Below are positions 33,224 to 41,922 of a stretch of DNA of 61,209 bases, one piece after another. The DNA comes from Bacillota bacterium (GTDB taxonomy: Bacteria > Bacillota > Clostridia > Christensenellales > SZUA-584), in assembly GCA_023408075.1 (NCBI GenBank), contig JAEYKW010000018.1:1-61209 (forward strand). Direction: 5' to 3'. Under the pieces are notes generated by a model. The model was not told where the DNA came from and ran no database searches. It saw only the letters and a program-made list of their open reading frames with translations. The stretch's first letter is position 1; each line of letters opens with the position of its first letter. The position numbers were made by a program, and so were the translations under genes.

Positions 33224-35001
33224 GCGAATTTTTGCAGGGGTGGAAAAGGACGGATTACTGCACGCACTTTTCAGTGGACGATGTCGGCAAAGACGTGACG
33301 CTGATGGGCTGGGTGCAGACGCGGCGCGATTTCGGTGCGCTGATATTTGTGGACCTTCGGGACCGGACAGGCATCATGCAGGTGGTGTTCGACGAATCGG
33401 TGTTGGAGGGCGATTTTTCGCGCGTGAGCGGCCTTCGCAGCGAGTTTGTTATCGCAGTAAAGGGGCAGATCGTCCGCCGCGATGAGGAGACGGTCAACGA
33501 AAAGCTGCCGACCGGCTATATTGAAATCAAAGCAAAAGAGTTAAAGATATTAAGCCGCGCCCAGACGCCGCCGTTTGAGATTGACGATGACACGGCGGTG
33601 CGCGAGGAGCTGCGCCTTAAATACCGCTACCTGGATCTGCGACGCCCGACAATGCAAAAGAACCTGCTCCTGCGCAGCAAAATCGCGTTTGCCGCGCGCG
33701 AATACCTGATCGACAACGGCTTCCTCGACATTGAAACGCCGATGCTGACCAAGAGCACGCCCGAGGGCGCGCGCGATTATCTTGTGCCGTCGCGCATTCA
33801 TCAGGGCAGCTTTTACGCGCTGCCGCAGTCGCCCCAAACCTTAAAGCAGATTCTCATGATATCGGGTTTCGACCGGTATTTCCAGATCGTCAAGTGCTTC
33901 CGCGACGAAGACCTGCGCGCCGACCGCCAGCCCGAATTCACGCAGATCGACCTTGAGATGTCGTTCGTGGACGTGGACGATATCATCGCGATGAACGAAG
34001 GGCTTATCGCGCACATATTCAAGCAGACGATGAACATCGACATTCCGCTGCCATTAAAGCGCCTGCCGTATAAAGAGGCGATGGACCGTTACGGTTCGGA
34101 TAAGCCGGATACGCGTTTTGGCCTTGAACTCATCAATGTCAGCGATATCGTGGCCGACAGCGGTTTTCAGGTGTTTTCCTCCGTCGTGAAAAACGGCGGC
34201 AGCGTCCGTGCGATCAACGTGAAAGGCGCGGTGGAGAAATTCGCGCGCCGCGAGATCGATGCGCTTGTGGACTTTGTAAAGATTTACGGCGCAAAGGGCA
34301 TGGCGTGGATATCGATGAAGGAAGACGGCATGCAGTCGTCGATTACGAAGTTCTTCATCGACGACGAAATGAGCGCGCTGTTAAAGCGTCTTGACGCACA
34401 GACTGGCGACATCATTTTCTTCGTGGGTGATAAAGACAAGGTCGTTTACGATTCGCTCGGCAACCTGCGCTTAAAGCTCGCCGAGAAGCTTGAGTTGATT
34501 GACGAGAGCCAGTTTGACCTGCTCTGGGTGGTGGACTTCCCGCAGTTCGAATACAGCGAGGAAGAAAAACGCTTTATGGCCATGCACCATCCGTTCACCT
34601 GCCCCAAGGACGAGGACGTGGACAAGCTCGAAAGCGACCCGGGACACGTTTACGCCAAGGCGTACGACATCGTGCTCAACGGCAACGAGATCGGCGGCGG
34701 CAGCATCCGTATCCATACCACAGAGCTGCAGGAAAGAATGCTCGCCGCGCTCGGCCATTCCAAGGAAGACGCGTGGGAGAATTTCGGGTTTCTGCTCGAA
34801 GCGCTCAAGTTTGGCGCGCCGCCGCACGGCGGGCTCGCGTTCGGGCTCGACAGGCTCGCGATGCTGCTGCTCGGCTGCACGTCCATCCGCGACGTCATCG
34901 CGTTCCCAAAGGTGCAGAATGCCTCGTGCCTCATGACAAACGCGCCCTCGCGCGTGGAGCCCAAACAGCTCCGAGAGCTCGGTATTAAAATAACGGAATA
35001 A
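33220..35001 (+). CDS. aspS: Aspartyl-tRNA synthetase
   Basis: The 593-aa bacterial-type AspRS has an N-terminal OB-fold (VTLMGWVQTRRDFGALIFVDLRDRTG), motif 1 (FLDIETPMLTKSTPEGARDYLVPSR), motif 2 (FRDEDLRADRQPEFTQIDLEMSF), the bacterial insertion domain and motif 3 (GLAFGLDRLAMLLLG). It is coupled to hisS by an ATGA overlap, so one T-box leader controls both synthetases. Confidence 0.97.
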   Translation: MSEFLQGWKRTDYCTHFSVDDVGKDVTLMGWVQTRRDFGALIFVDLRDRTGIMQVVFDESVLEGDFSRVSGLRSEFVIAVKGQIVRRDEETVNEKLPTGYIEIKAKELKILSRAQTPPFEIDDDTAVREELRLKYRYLDLRRPTMQKNLLLRSKIAFAAREYLIDNGFLDIETPMLTKSTPEGARDYLVPSRIHQGSFYALPQSPQTLKQILMISGFDRYFQIVKCFRDEDLRADRQPEFTQIDLEMSFVDVDDIIAMNEGLIAHIFKQTMNIDIPLPLKRLPYKEAMDRYGSDKPDTRFGLELINVSDIVADSGFQVFSSVVKNGGSVRAINVKGAVEKFARREIDALVDFVKIYGAKGMAWISMKEDGMQSSITKFFIDDEMSALLKRLDAQTGDIIFFVGDKDKVVYDSLGNLRLKLAEKLELIDESQFDLLWVVDFPQFEYSEEEKRFMAMHHPFTCPKDEDVDKLESDPGHVYAKAYDIVLNGNEIGGGSIRIHTTELQERMLAALGHSKEDAWENFGFLLEALKFGAPPHGGLAFGLDRLAMLLLGCTSIRDVIAFPKVQNASCLMTNAPSRVEPKQLRELGIKITE

Positions 35002-35005
35002 GAAA

Positions 35006-35437
35006 ATGGATAATTTGACGGAATACGGCCGGGTTGTGGATATTCAAGGCGGCGTTGCGCATGTGAAATTCATGCGCACGGCGGCCTGCGGCAAATGCCA
35101 CGCCTGCGGCATGCTCTCCACGCAAAATGAGATCGTCGTCCAGGTGGATAACGACGCCGACGCGGCGGTGGGTGATCTCGTGGCGGTCAGCATACGCATG
35201 AAAAAGGCGATGAGGGCTTCCGTGCTCGCGTATGTGTTTCCGCTGGTCATGCTTGTTCTGGGCGTGTTTGTCGGGTGGCTGCTGTCGGCACAGTGGCATG
35301 TGTTTCAAAACGTCGATACGACGATGGCGCTGTGTGCCATTATTTTCGCGGTGTTGTCGTTTTTTCTGTTAAAATTAGCCGCACCGTTATATAATAAGTC
35401 GGTGGGCAATGTCTACCGCATGGTCGGGAAAAAGTAA
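35006..35437 (+). CDS. SoxR-reducing system protein RseC family
   Basis: The 143-aa membrane protein has an N-terminal cytoplasmic domain with cysteines in CGKCHACGM (C28, C31, C34). Two membrane spans follow (about 71-95 and 103-122). This matches the RseC/MucC family, associated with Rnf-type electron transport and redox sensing. It starts 4 bp after aspS and precedes trxA, so a small redox group follows the synthetases. Neither rnf genes nor a SoxR gene is in this window, and the function here is inferred. Confidence 0.82.
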   Translation: MDNLTEYGRVVDIQGGVAHVKFMRTAACGKCHACGMLSTQNEIVVQVDNDADAAVGDLVAVSIRMKKAMRASVLAYVFPLVMLVLGVFVGWLLSAQWHVFQNVDTTMALCAIIFAVLSFFLLKLAAPLYNKSVGNVYRMVGKK

Positions 35438-35467
35438 AGCCGAACAAAAGAAAAGAGGGAAACCAAA

Positions 35468-35803
35468 ATGTCTGATAAAGCAATCACAATTACCCATTCG
35501 GAGTTTGAACAGCAGGTGACGGCGGCATCGCGCCCCGTGCTGGTGGACTTTTGGGCGGAATGGTGCAACCCGTGCCGCATGCTGAGCCCGACTGTTGACC
35601 AGATCGCCGAGGATTATAAAAACCGCGTGATCGTCGGGAAAGTCAATATTGACGAGGAATCTGAGCTTGCGCATCGTTTCGGCGTGATGAGCATTCCGAC
35701 ATTGATCGTTTTCAAGGATGGCAGCGTGGCAGCCAAATCCGTCGGCGTGGTCACGAAAGAGAAGATCGCAGCGATGCTGGACGAAGCGCTGGGTGAGCAA
35801 TAA
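35468..35803 (+). CDS. trxA: Thioredoxin with WCNPC active site
   Basis: The 111-aa thioredoxin fold has VDFWAEWCNPCRMLSP with Cys33 and Cys36, the cis-proline motif SIPTLIVF and a C-terminal helix. The active site reads WCNPC where nearly all thioredoxins have WCGPC. The changed residue between the cysteines should alter the redox potential or partner choice. It follows the RseC-like gene by 30 bp with an AGAGGGAAACC ribosome-binding region. Confidence 0.9.
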   Translation: MSDKAITITHSEFEQQVTAASRPVLVDFWAEWCNPCRMLSPTVDQIAEDYKNRVIVGKVNIDEESELAHRFGVMSIPTLIVFKDGSVAAKSVGVVTKEKIAAMLDEALGEQ

Positions 35804-35904
35804 CCTCGTTGGCCCGCTCTTCGCAGTGCCTGTTATTGTTAAAAAAAGATAGTCATTCATCATCTATTCTGATATAATGAATTGTTAAATAATTGGGGGA
35901 AAGT

Positions 35905-36165
35905 ATGGAACCTTTGAGAGTTTCCACGAAGTCTCAGCCCAAGTCTGTTGCGGGCGCCGTGGCGGCCATGGTCAACGAGCATCAGCGTGCAGAAATTTTG
36001 GCGGTGGGTGCCGGAGCCGTCAACCAGGCCATTAAGGCCATCGCGATTACACGCGGTTTTTTGGCACCGCGCGGCATCGAAATTGTCGTGATTCCCGCAT
36101 TTGCCAACATCGAGATAGACGGCATTTTAAGAACATCCATCAAGCTGATCGTCGAGGTTCGCTAG
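35905..36165 (+). CDS. spoVS: Stage V sporulation protein S
   Basis: The 86-aa protein (MEPLRVSTKSQPKSVAGAVAAM..) matches SpoVS in length and along its whole sequence, including VGAGAVNQAIKAIAIARGF-like and PAFANIEIDG segments. SpoVS is a small Alba-like DNA-binding protein that affects septation and coat assembly. ATG 35905 has GGGGGA 4-5 bases upstream and gives the family length; a TTG 12 bases earlier overlaps that site. It is strong evidence for a sporulating lineage. Confidence 0.95.
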   Translation: MEPLRVSTKSQPKSVAGAVAAMVNEHQRAEILAVGAGAVNQAIKAIAITRGFLAPRGIEIVVIPAFANIEIDGILRTSIKLIVEVR

Positions 36166-36177
36166 ACGGGAAGAGGG

Positions 36178-36203
36178 ATCGGCTGATATGCCGATTTTTT
36201 TTT
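36178..36203 (+). terminator. Terminator of spoVS
   Basis: ATCGGC and GCCGAT pair around a 6-base loop, followed by nine T residues, 12 bp after the stop codon. Confidence 0.88.
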
Positions 36204-36289
36204 AGAACACGAAGTGGCTTGCATTTCGGTTCGTTTTTTTGTGGGCGCGATGTGCCGGATGAGGTGTGATAATGGCAATGACAGAGTGA

Positions 36290-36430
36290 CACCTCCTCAG
36301 TCACCTTCGGTGACAGCTCCCCCTCAAGGGGAAGCCTGAAAAACGACCTGTCAATGCAGCTATGATGACGTCAATACAGGCGAAAGCCTTCTCCTTGAGG
36401 AGCAGGCGGCGTGCCGTAACAGATGAGGTG
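36290..36430 (+). repeat. MITE-like element, family 2 copy D (about 141 bp)
   Basis: Ends CACCTC and GAGGTG form the terminal inverted repeat. Inside are GTCACC-TTC-GGTGAC, GCTCCCCCTC..GAGGGG-like and CTTCTCCTTGAGGAG hairpins in the same order as in the 129-bp elements at 9.4-9.9 kb, but with other sequence. A right-end fragment of another copy (GATGAGGTGTGATAATGGCA) lies just before it at 36258-36277. Confidence 0.75.
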
Positions 36431-36453
36431 TGATAACGGCAGTGACAGAATGC

Positions 36454-36593
36454 CACCTCCTCAGTCACCTTCGGTGACAGCTCCCTTCAAGGGGAAGCCT
36501 GAAAAACGACCTGTCAACGCAGCTATGATGACGTCAATGCAGGCGAAAGCCTTCTCCTTGAGGAGAAGGTGGCGCGGAGCGACGGATGAGGTG
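36454..36593 (+). repeat. MITE-like element, family 2 copy E (about 140 bp)
   Basis: Nearly identical to copy D, including the stretch GCAGCTATGATGACGTCAAT, with one base missing in the second hairpin (CCCTTCAAGGGG). Copies D and E are separated by only 23 bp and are direct repeats, so the spacer plus element may be one repeating unit. Confidence 0.75.
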
Positions 36594-36617
36594 TGGTGTT
36601 TGCAGAGTCACAGATAA

Positions 36618-36668
36618 CACCTCCTCAGTCACCTTCGGTGACAGCTCCCCCTCAAGGGGAAGCCTTTG
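36618..36668 (+). repeat. Left half of a family 2 element next to smc
   Basis: The left terminus, first hairpin and second hairpin (CACCTCCTCAGTCACC..GGGGAAGCC) are present, but the right half is missing. The fragment stops about 20 bp before the smc ribosome-binding site. Truncation so close to an essential gene suggests recombination between copies. Confidence 0.7.
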
Positions 36669-36699
36669 AAAAAGACTATTTTATGTGAGGTTATCTTAT

Positions 36700-39600
36700 T
36701 TGTTTTTAAAGTGCATTGAAATGACGGGATTTAAATCGTTCCCGGAAAAAACACAAATGCATATGAGCGGGTCAATTATCGGTGTGGTCGGGCCGAACGG
36801 CAGCGGTAAGAGCAACATTTCGGACGCTGTCAGATGGGTGCTCGGCGAGCAAAGCCCGCGCATGCTGCGCGGCGGCATGATGCAGGACGTCATTTTCGCG
36901 GGCACACAGACGCGCAAACCGCGCTCTTACTGTGAGGTGACGCTCATATTTGATAACACGGACGCGCGCATGGGCAGCGAGTACTCAGAGATAGAAGTCA
37001 CGCGCAAGCTGTACCGCAGCGGCGAAAGTGAGTTTTCAATCAACAACACCAAATGCCGTTTGAAGGACATATTGGAGCTGTTCCGTGATACGGGCATCGG
37101 CAAGGAAGGCTATTCGATCATCGGGCAGGGGCGCATCGACGAAATTTTAAGCGAGAAATCCACCGACCGCCGACGCGTGTTTGAGGAAGCCGCTGGCATC
37201 ATGAAATACCGCGTCCGCAAGGAAGAGGCGGAACGCAAGCTCGAAAGAACGCGCGCAAACCTGATTCGCGTGGAGGACATATTGCGCGAGCAGGCGTTTA
37301 TGATTGAGCCGCTGAAAAAGCAAGCGGACGACGCGACGGTGTATCTCGCGCTTGGCAAGCGCCTGCGCACGCTCGATGTCAACCTGTTTTTAAAGAACCA
37401 TGACAAATATTTAGAAAGAATAGCAAAGCTCGACGCATCAAAAACAGAGCTCGAAGAGGAACGCGCCGAGAAGGAAAAGCTGCTGCTGCAGCTCAACCAA
37501 AAGCTTGCGAGTAAACAGGAGCAGGCCCGGGAATCCGAGCTGCAGGGCGGTGAGCTTTCACAGCAGATCAGCATCAGCATGGCCGAGCTGGAACGCGTGG
37601 AAGGCGAGATACGCCTGTGCGACGAGCGAATCGCGAACATCGGTAAAGACAGGGAACGCGTAAACGACGAAATTGAACTGCTTGAGAAACGGATTGCCGA
37701 TTTTGGTCTTAACGAACAAACAAATTCAAGCCGTTTAAAGCAGATCGAAGCTGAGCTGGAACGGCATAAGCAGATAGCGGACGATACGACAAAGGAACTT
37801 GCCGCGCTGAGCAGCGCGGTGGAAGACCGCGTCCGCGTGATTGAAACGGTGCAAAGCGAAAAGGTGCAGAGCATAGAAAAAATGGCCGACGTGCGCACCG
37901 CCGTTTCCGCGCTTGAAGAAAAGGACAGCCATTTTGCCCAGCGGCTCGATGAGATAGACGTTCAGATAACGGCGATGGATGAGGACAGCGGAAAATTTGA
38001 GGACGCGCTCGAATCGCTCAATAAAGGCATTGATTTCCTCGGTAAAAAGTCCGACGACCTGCGTCGGCGTTTCAACGAGACGGTGCAGAAGGAACGTGCC
38101 GCGTCCAATCTGTTTGTGGAAACCCAGCAGACACTTGAAGCCGCGCGCCGCGAGCATTCGTCCAGCGCCGCATCCGTCCGTCTGCTCGGCGATATGAAGG
38201 CGGCTTTCGAGGGGTATGCCGACAGCGTAAAAAACCTCATGCTTGCGGGGAAAGCGGATAAGGAGCTCGGCAGCCGCATTATCGGCACCGTGGCCGACGA
38301 GATGTCTGTGCCCGCCGAAATTGAGACGGCTGTGGAGGCTTGTCTCGGTGCGGCGCTGCAGAACGTGATTGTGGGCGACGAGTACGATGCGAAGCAGCTG
38401 ATTGCTTATCTGCGCCGCCAGAACCTTGGCCGGGTGACGTTCTTGCCGCTTCAGGCGCTGCGCCCGCGGTATCTCTCGGCAGAAGAAAAGCATAAAATAA
38501 ACGAAGACGGCGTTATCGGCATTGCGAGCGAGCTCGTATCGACGCGCAGTGCGCAAAAAGCCGTCGACTTTTTGCTCGGGCGCACGGTGATCGTGCGCGA
38601 CAGCGATACCGCGATTCGGGTGATGAGAAACTGCGGACAGGCTTTCCGCGTGGTGACCACCGAGGGTGATGTGTTCAACCCGGGCGGGTCTATCACGGGC
38701 GGCAGCCTGCGCCGTGAAAGAAGCGGACTCGTTTCGCGAGACCGCCGCGAAGAGGAATTGCGGCAGCGTGAGCAGAAGAACGCCGAGCAGGTGAAGCAGC
38801 TGGAAAAAGCGCTCGAAGAACGCAAAGCCCAGCGCGATGCGCTGCATAGCGAGATCGAACAGCTGCGCACATCACTTCACGACAATGAGATTGAGGTTGC
38901 GACGAGCCGTGAAAAACGCGACGCACTGGCCACTGCGCTTGAAGATACGCAGCGCCGCAGTGAAGCGCTGCTCAGCGAGCGGCTGGAGCTGCGCCTCGGA
39001 CGCAAGCAGATCGGCGAGGATATTGCGCGGTACAATGCGCTGCAAAGCGATATCATACAGTCGAGCGAGACGCGCAGCGAGGATTATAGACGGCTCGAAG
39101 ATGAATATAATAAGAATGCCGCGCTGATTGAGCAGCTGAAACAGCGTCTGCATGACGCAGAGCTCAAAAACGCGGAGCTTTTCCGGGAGAATACATCAGT
39201 CGTCGGCGACAACCTACGCATAGGCGCGGAGCGGCAGGACACCGAACGAACGCTCGCGGCGCGCAAAAAGACGCTGGAGCTCAACGCCGAAAGCGAGGAG
39301 AACTTGCAGCAGATTAAGACGCAGCTGGCGGAAAAGCAGCATGAGAAGCAAGATATTCTCGATGAGTTGAAGCGCAGGCAAGGCGAAATGGCCGTCGGGA
39401 GAAGCGCGTCTTTAAAGGCGCTCTCCGAGCTCGAAACGCGCATCGATCAAACGAGAAACGCGCTGACCGAGCTGGCCGAAAAGGTGATGCGCGCCGGCTT
39501 TAACATTGAGAAAACGCAGGGCGACATCGAAGCCGCGCAAAACAGGCTTTGGGATACGCACCAGCTCACATATGCGAATGCAATGAGCGAGCGCGAGGAG

Positions 39601-40263
39601 ATTGAAATGACGGGCGCCCAGTCTGAGGCGGACCGTATACGCGAGCAGCTTCGGGATATGGGCAGCGTGAATCCGGCGGCGATCGATGAATACGCGGCGC
39701 TTAAGGAACGCATGACGTCGCTGACAACGCAGAAGGAAGACCTCGAAAAAGCCGAGGCCGACCTGCATAAGCTGATTGCCTCGCTCGTGACCGAGATGCG
39801 GCGCACGTTCCGTGAGAGCTTTGAGCTGATCAACAAGTATTTCGGACAGACGTTCAAGGAGCTGTTTGAGGGCGGACGCGCGGAGTTGATCCTCGAAGAG
39901 GGTGAAGACATCATGGAATGCGGCATCGAGATTGTCGCGGAGCCGCCGGGCAAGAAGCTGCAGAAGATCACGCTGCTTTCGGGCGGAGAGAAGGCGCTCA
40001 CGGCCATCAGCCTGCTGTTCGCATTGCTCAAGATCAACCCGTCGCCCGTTTGCATACTCGACGAGATCGACGCGGCGCTCGACGAAGCCAATGTGAGAAA
40101 GTTCGCCGAATCTCTTGAGAGGTACACGGAAACCATGCAGTTTATCGTGATTTCTCACAGAAAGCCCACAATGGCGGTATGCAACAGCCTCTATGGGCTG
40201 GCGATGGAGGAAAAGGGCGTGTCCAAGCTGCTTTCCGTGCGGCTGGACAGGGAGAATATATGA
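36700..40263 (+). CDS. smc: Chromosome segregation protein SMC
   Basis: The 1187-aa SMC protein has the N-terminal head LKCIEMTGFKSF with Walker A GPNGSGKSN at about 31-39. A long coiled coil follows, then a hinge (about 505-670, with RRQNLGRVTFLPL), a second coiled coil and a C-terminal head with signature LLSGGEKALTAISLLFALL and Walker B ILDEIDAALDEANV. TTG 36700 is chosen because TGAGGT lies 8 bases upstream and the protein then begins at the conserved MFLKCIE position. It condenses DNA with ScpA/ScpB, encoded elsewhere. It is coupled to ftsY by ATGA. Confidence 0.96.
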   Translation: MFLKCIEMTGFKSFPEKTQMHMSGSIIGVVGPNGSGKSNISDAVRWVLGEQSPRMLRGGMMQDVIFAGTQTRKPRSYCEVTLIFDNTDARMGSEYSEIEVTRKLYRSGESEFSINNTKCRLKDILELFRDTGIGKEGYSIIGQGRIDEILSEKSTDRRRVFEEAAGIMKYRVRKEEAERKLERTRANLIRVEDILREQAFMIEPLKKQADDATVYLALGKRLRTLDVNLFLKNHDKYLERIAKLDASKTELEEERAEKEKLLLQLNQKLASKQEQARESELQGGELSQQISISMAELERVEGEIRLCDERIANIGKDRERVNDEIELLEKRIADFGLNEQTNSSRLKQIEAELERHKQIADDTTKELAALSSAVEDRVRVIETVQSEKVQSIEKMADVRTAVSALEEKDSHFAQRLDEIDVQITAMDEDSGKFEDALESLNKGIDFLGKKSDDLRRRFNETVQKERAASNLFVETQQTLEAARREHSSSAASVRLLGDMKAAFEGYADSVKNLMLAGKADKELGSRIIGTVADEMSVPAEIETAVEACLGAALQNVIVGDEYDAKQLIAYLRRQNLGRVTFLPLQALRPRYLSAEEKHKINEDGVIGIASELVSTRSAQKAVDFLLGRTVIVRDSDTAIRVMRNCGQAFRVVTTEGDVFNPGGSITGGSLRRERSGLVSRDRREEELRQREQKNAEQVKQLEKALEERKAQRDALHSEIEQLRTSLHDNEIEVATSREKRDALATALEDTQRRSEALLSERLELRLGRKQIGEDIARYNALQSDIIQSSETRSEDYRRLEDEYNKNAALIEQLKQRLHDAELKNAELFRENTSVVGDNLRIGAERQDTERTLAARKKTLELNAESEENLQQIKTQLAEKQHEKQDILDELKRRQGEMAVGRSASLKALSELETRIDQTRNALTELAEKVMRAGFNIEKTQGDIEAAQNRLWDTHQLTYANAMSEREEIEMTGAQSEADRIREQLRDMGSVNPAAIDEYAALKERMTSLTTQKEDLEKAEADLHKLIASLVTEMRRTFRESFELINKYFGQTFKELFEGGRAELILEEGEDIMECGIEIVAEPPGKKLQKITLLSGGEKALTAISLLFALLKINPSPVCILDEIDAALDEANVRKFAESLERYTETMQFIVISHRKPTMAVCNSLYGLAMEEKGVSKLLSVRLDRENI

Positions 40264-41159
40264 GCATATTTGATAAAATAAAGGGCGGCCTGCAAAAGAC
40301 GCGTGACAACATCTCGTCTAAGGTGGGCAGCGTGCTGGCCGCTTTCAAGAAGATTGACGATGAGTTTTATGACGAGCTCGAAGAGACACTGATACTCTGC
40401 GATATCGGCGTGAACGCCGTGCAGGATATCATGGCTGCGCTGAAAAAGAAGGTCAAGGAGAAATCGGTCACCGAAACGGCAGCGGTCAAGCCGCTGCTGG
40501 TGGACATCATCACTGAGATGCTCACGTTTGATTTGCCGGACATCGAGGGAGCGGGCGCGGTCCTCGTGGTGGGCGTCAACGGCGTCGGCAAAACGACGGC
40601 GATCGGCAAGATGGCGCATCTTTATATGTCTGAGGGCAAAAGCGTGGTGCTCGCAGCGGCGGATACATTCCGTGCGGCGGCGGCGGAACAACTCTCGATG
40701 TGGGGCGAGCGCAGCGGCGCACGCGTGGTGAAATACGGTGAGGGCGCCGACCCTGCGGCGGTGGTTTTCGACGCGATTGATTCGGCGCAGCACCGCCATA
40801 TCGACATCGTAATCGTAGACACGGCGGGACGTCTGCACAACAAGAAAAACCTCATGAACGAGCTTTCTAAAATCAATCGCGTGATTGACAAAACGTACGA
40901 TGCGGACCATAAGCGGACGTACCTCGTGCTCGATGCGACCACGGGCCAAAACGCGATTGCGCAGGCGAAGGAATTTGCGCAGGTCACCGATCTTTCAGGG
41001 CTTATACTCACTAAGATTGACGGTACGGCCAAGGGCGGCATCGTCTGCGCCATTTGCAGCGACATGAAGCTGCCCGTGGTGTACCTTGGCGTGGGCGAGG
41101 GGATGGATGATCTGGAGCCGTTTGACGCGCGCGCGTTTGCGCAGAGTTTGATTGAATAA
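40260..41159 (+). CDS. ftsY: Signal recognition particle receptor FtsY
   Basis: The 299-aa SRP GTPase has a four-helix N domain (FDKIKGGLQKTRDNIS) and a G domain with GVNGVGKTTAIGKMA, DTFRAAAAEQL, DTAGRLHNKKNLM, TKIDGTAKGG and GVGEGMDDLEPF. There is no long acidic A domain, as usual in Firmicutes. ATG 40260 overlaps the smc stop; an upstream extension lies inside smc in another frame. It receives SRP-ribosome complexes at the membrane; ffh is encoded 3.6 kb downstream. Confidence 0.97.
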   Translation: MSIFDKIKGGLQKTRDNISSKVGSVLAAFKKIDDEFYDELEETLILCDIGVNAVQDIMAALKKKVKEKSVTETAAVKPLLVDIITEMLTFDLPDIEGAGAVLVVGVNGVGKTTAIGKMAHLYMSEGKSVVLAAADTFRAAAAEQLSMWGERSGARVVKYGEGADPAAVVFDAIDSAQHRHIDIVIVDTAGRLHNKKNLMNELSKINRVIDKTYDADHKRTYLVLDATTGQNAIAQAKEFAQVTDLSGLILTKIDGTAKGGIVCAICSDMKLPVVYLGVGEGMDDLEPFDARAFAQSLIE

Positions 41160-41284
41160 CAGCATCAACTTCGCCGCATTACCGCGTTCATTTCGATAAC
41201 TCAATTTATCAGTCGATGATTTGGAGTTTGTCACCGCTGCTGCAGCGTTTTTTATTACACGCAGTTGCTTTTTTTTATTGATAT

Positions 41285-41323
41285 TTTATACAACGTATAA
41301 TAAAATGTATAATACAGCGTATA
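41285..41323 (+). promoter_or_regulatory. Promoter with two TetR-type operators
   Basis: TATAAT (41308-41313) with a weak -35 (TTTATA, 41285-41290) gives a 17-bp spacer. Two related dyads overlap it: TATAC-AAC-GTATA (41287-41299) over the -35 and ATAC-AGC-GTAT (41312-41322) over and after the -10, centres 24 bp apart. Paired sites on one helical face fit cooperative autorepression by the TetR protein encoded next. Confidence 0.65.
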
Positions 41324-41337
41324 AAGGAGGGGATAAT

Positions 41338-41922
41338 TTGAACGAAGACAGCATCAAAGAGAAGATCATACAAGCCACCATAAATCTAATGAAAGAAGAC
41401 AGTGAGGACATTACGGTTCGAAATATAGCAGCTCGCGCAGGTGTGACACAAGGTCTGATCAATTATCATTATCAAACGAAGGATCATTTGATCGATATTT
41501 CCGCCCAGCGTGTTATAGATGAAACTGTCTCAAAAGTGCCCATGGCTTGGATGCAAATGGAAGGGACACCCGAAGAAAAGCTGCGGGTCATGATGAAAAG
41601 GACATTGAGTTATCTGTTTGAATATCCCCATGTTTCACGAATATCCATAATGCGTGACATGCAGGCAGGGCATAACAAGGACAACACACAGTCCAGTATT
41701 GATGCTTTTGATAAATTATTACAGCATACCATCGCAGATAAAGGAAAGCGTTTTCTTGCCGGACATGTTTTTTGCGCGGCGATGCAGAGTTTGTTTTTGC
41801 GAAGCGATGTGATTATGGAAACGCAAGGCATGGATGTTGCAGATTCAGCGGTACAAAGACAATTTATTGATGACTTGGTTGATTTGGTTTTGGGAGGTTT
41901 TTTGTCATGCAAGATAAAATGA
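41338..41922 (+). CDS. TetR/AcrR-family transcriptional regulator
   Basis: The 194-aa protein has an N-terminal HTH (EDITVRNIAARAGVTQGLINYHYQTKDHLI) and a variable helical C-terminus. The start is TTG 41338 with AAGGAGG 7 bases upstream; longer frames run into the promoter. It overlaps the next gene by 16 bp, so regulator and flavoprotein form one unit. The pair is AT-richer than the adjoining smc-ftsY operon, which suggests later acquisition. The inducer is unknown; a redox-active or electrophilic compound is plausible given the partner. Confidence 0.88.
   Translation: MNEDSIKEKIIQATINLMKEDSEDITVRNIAARAGVTQGLINYHYQTKDHLIDISAQRVIDETVSKVPMAWMQMEGTPEEKLRVMMKRTLSYLFEYPHVSRISIMRDMQAGHNKDNTQSSIDAFDKLLQHTIADKGKRFLAGHVFCAAMQSLFLRSDVIMETQGMDVADSAVQRQFIDDLVDLVLGGFLSCKIK

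Noticed and set aside
37110..40158. Long minus-strand frames opposite smc
   Set aside because: Serine/arginine-rich mirror frames caused by codon bias of the coiled-coil gene; no start signals.
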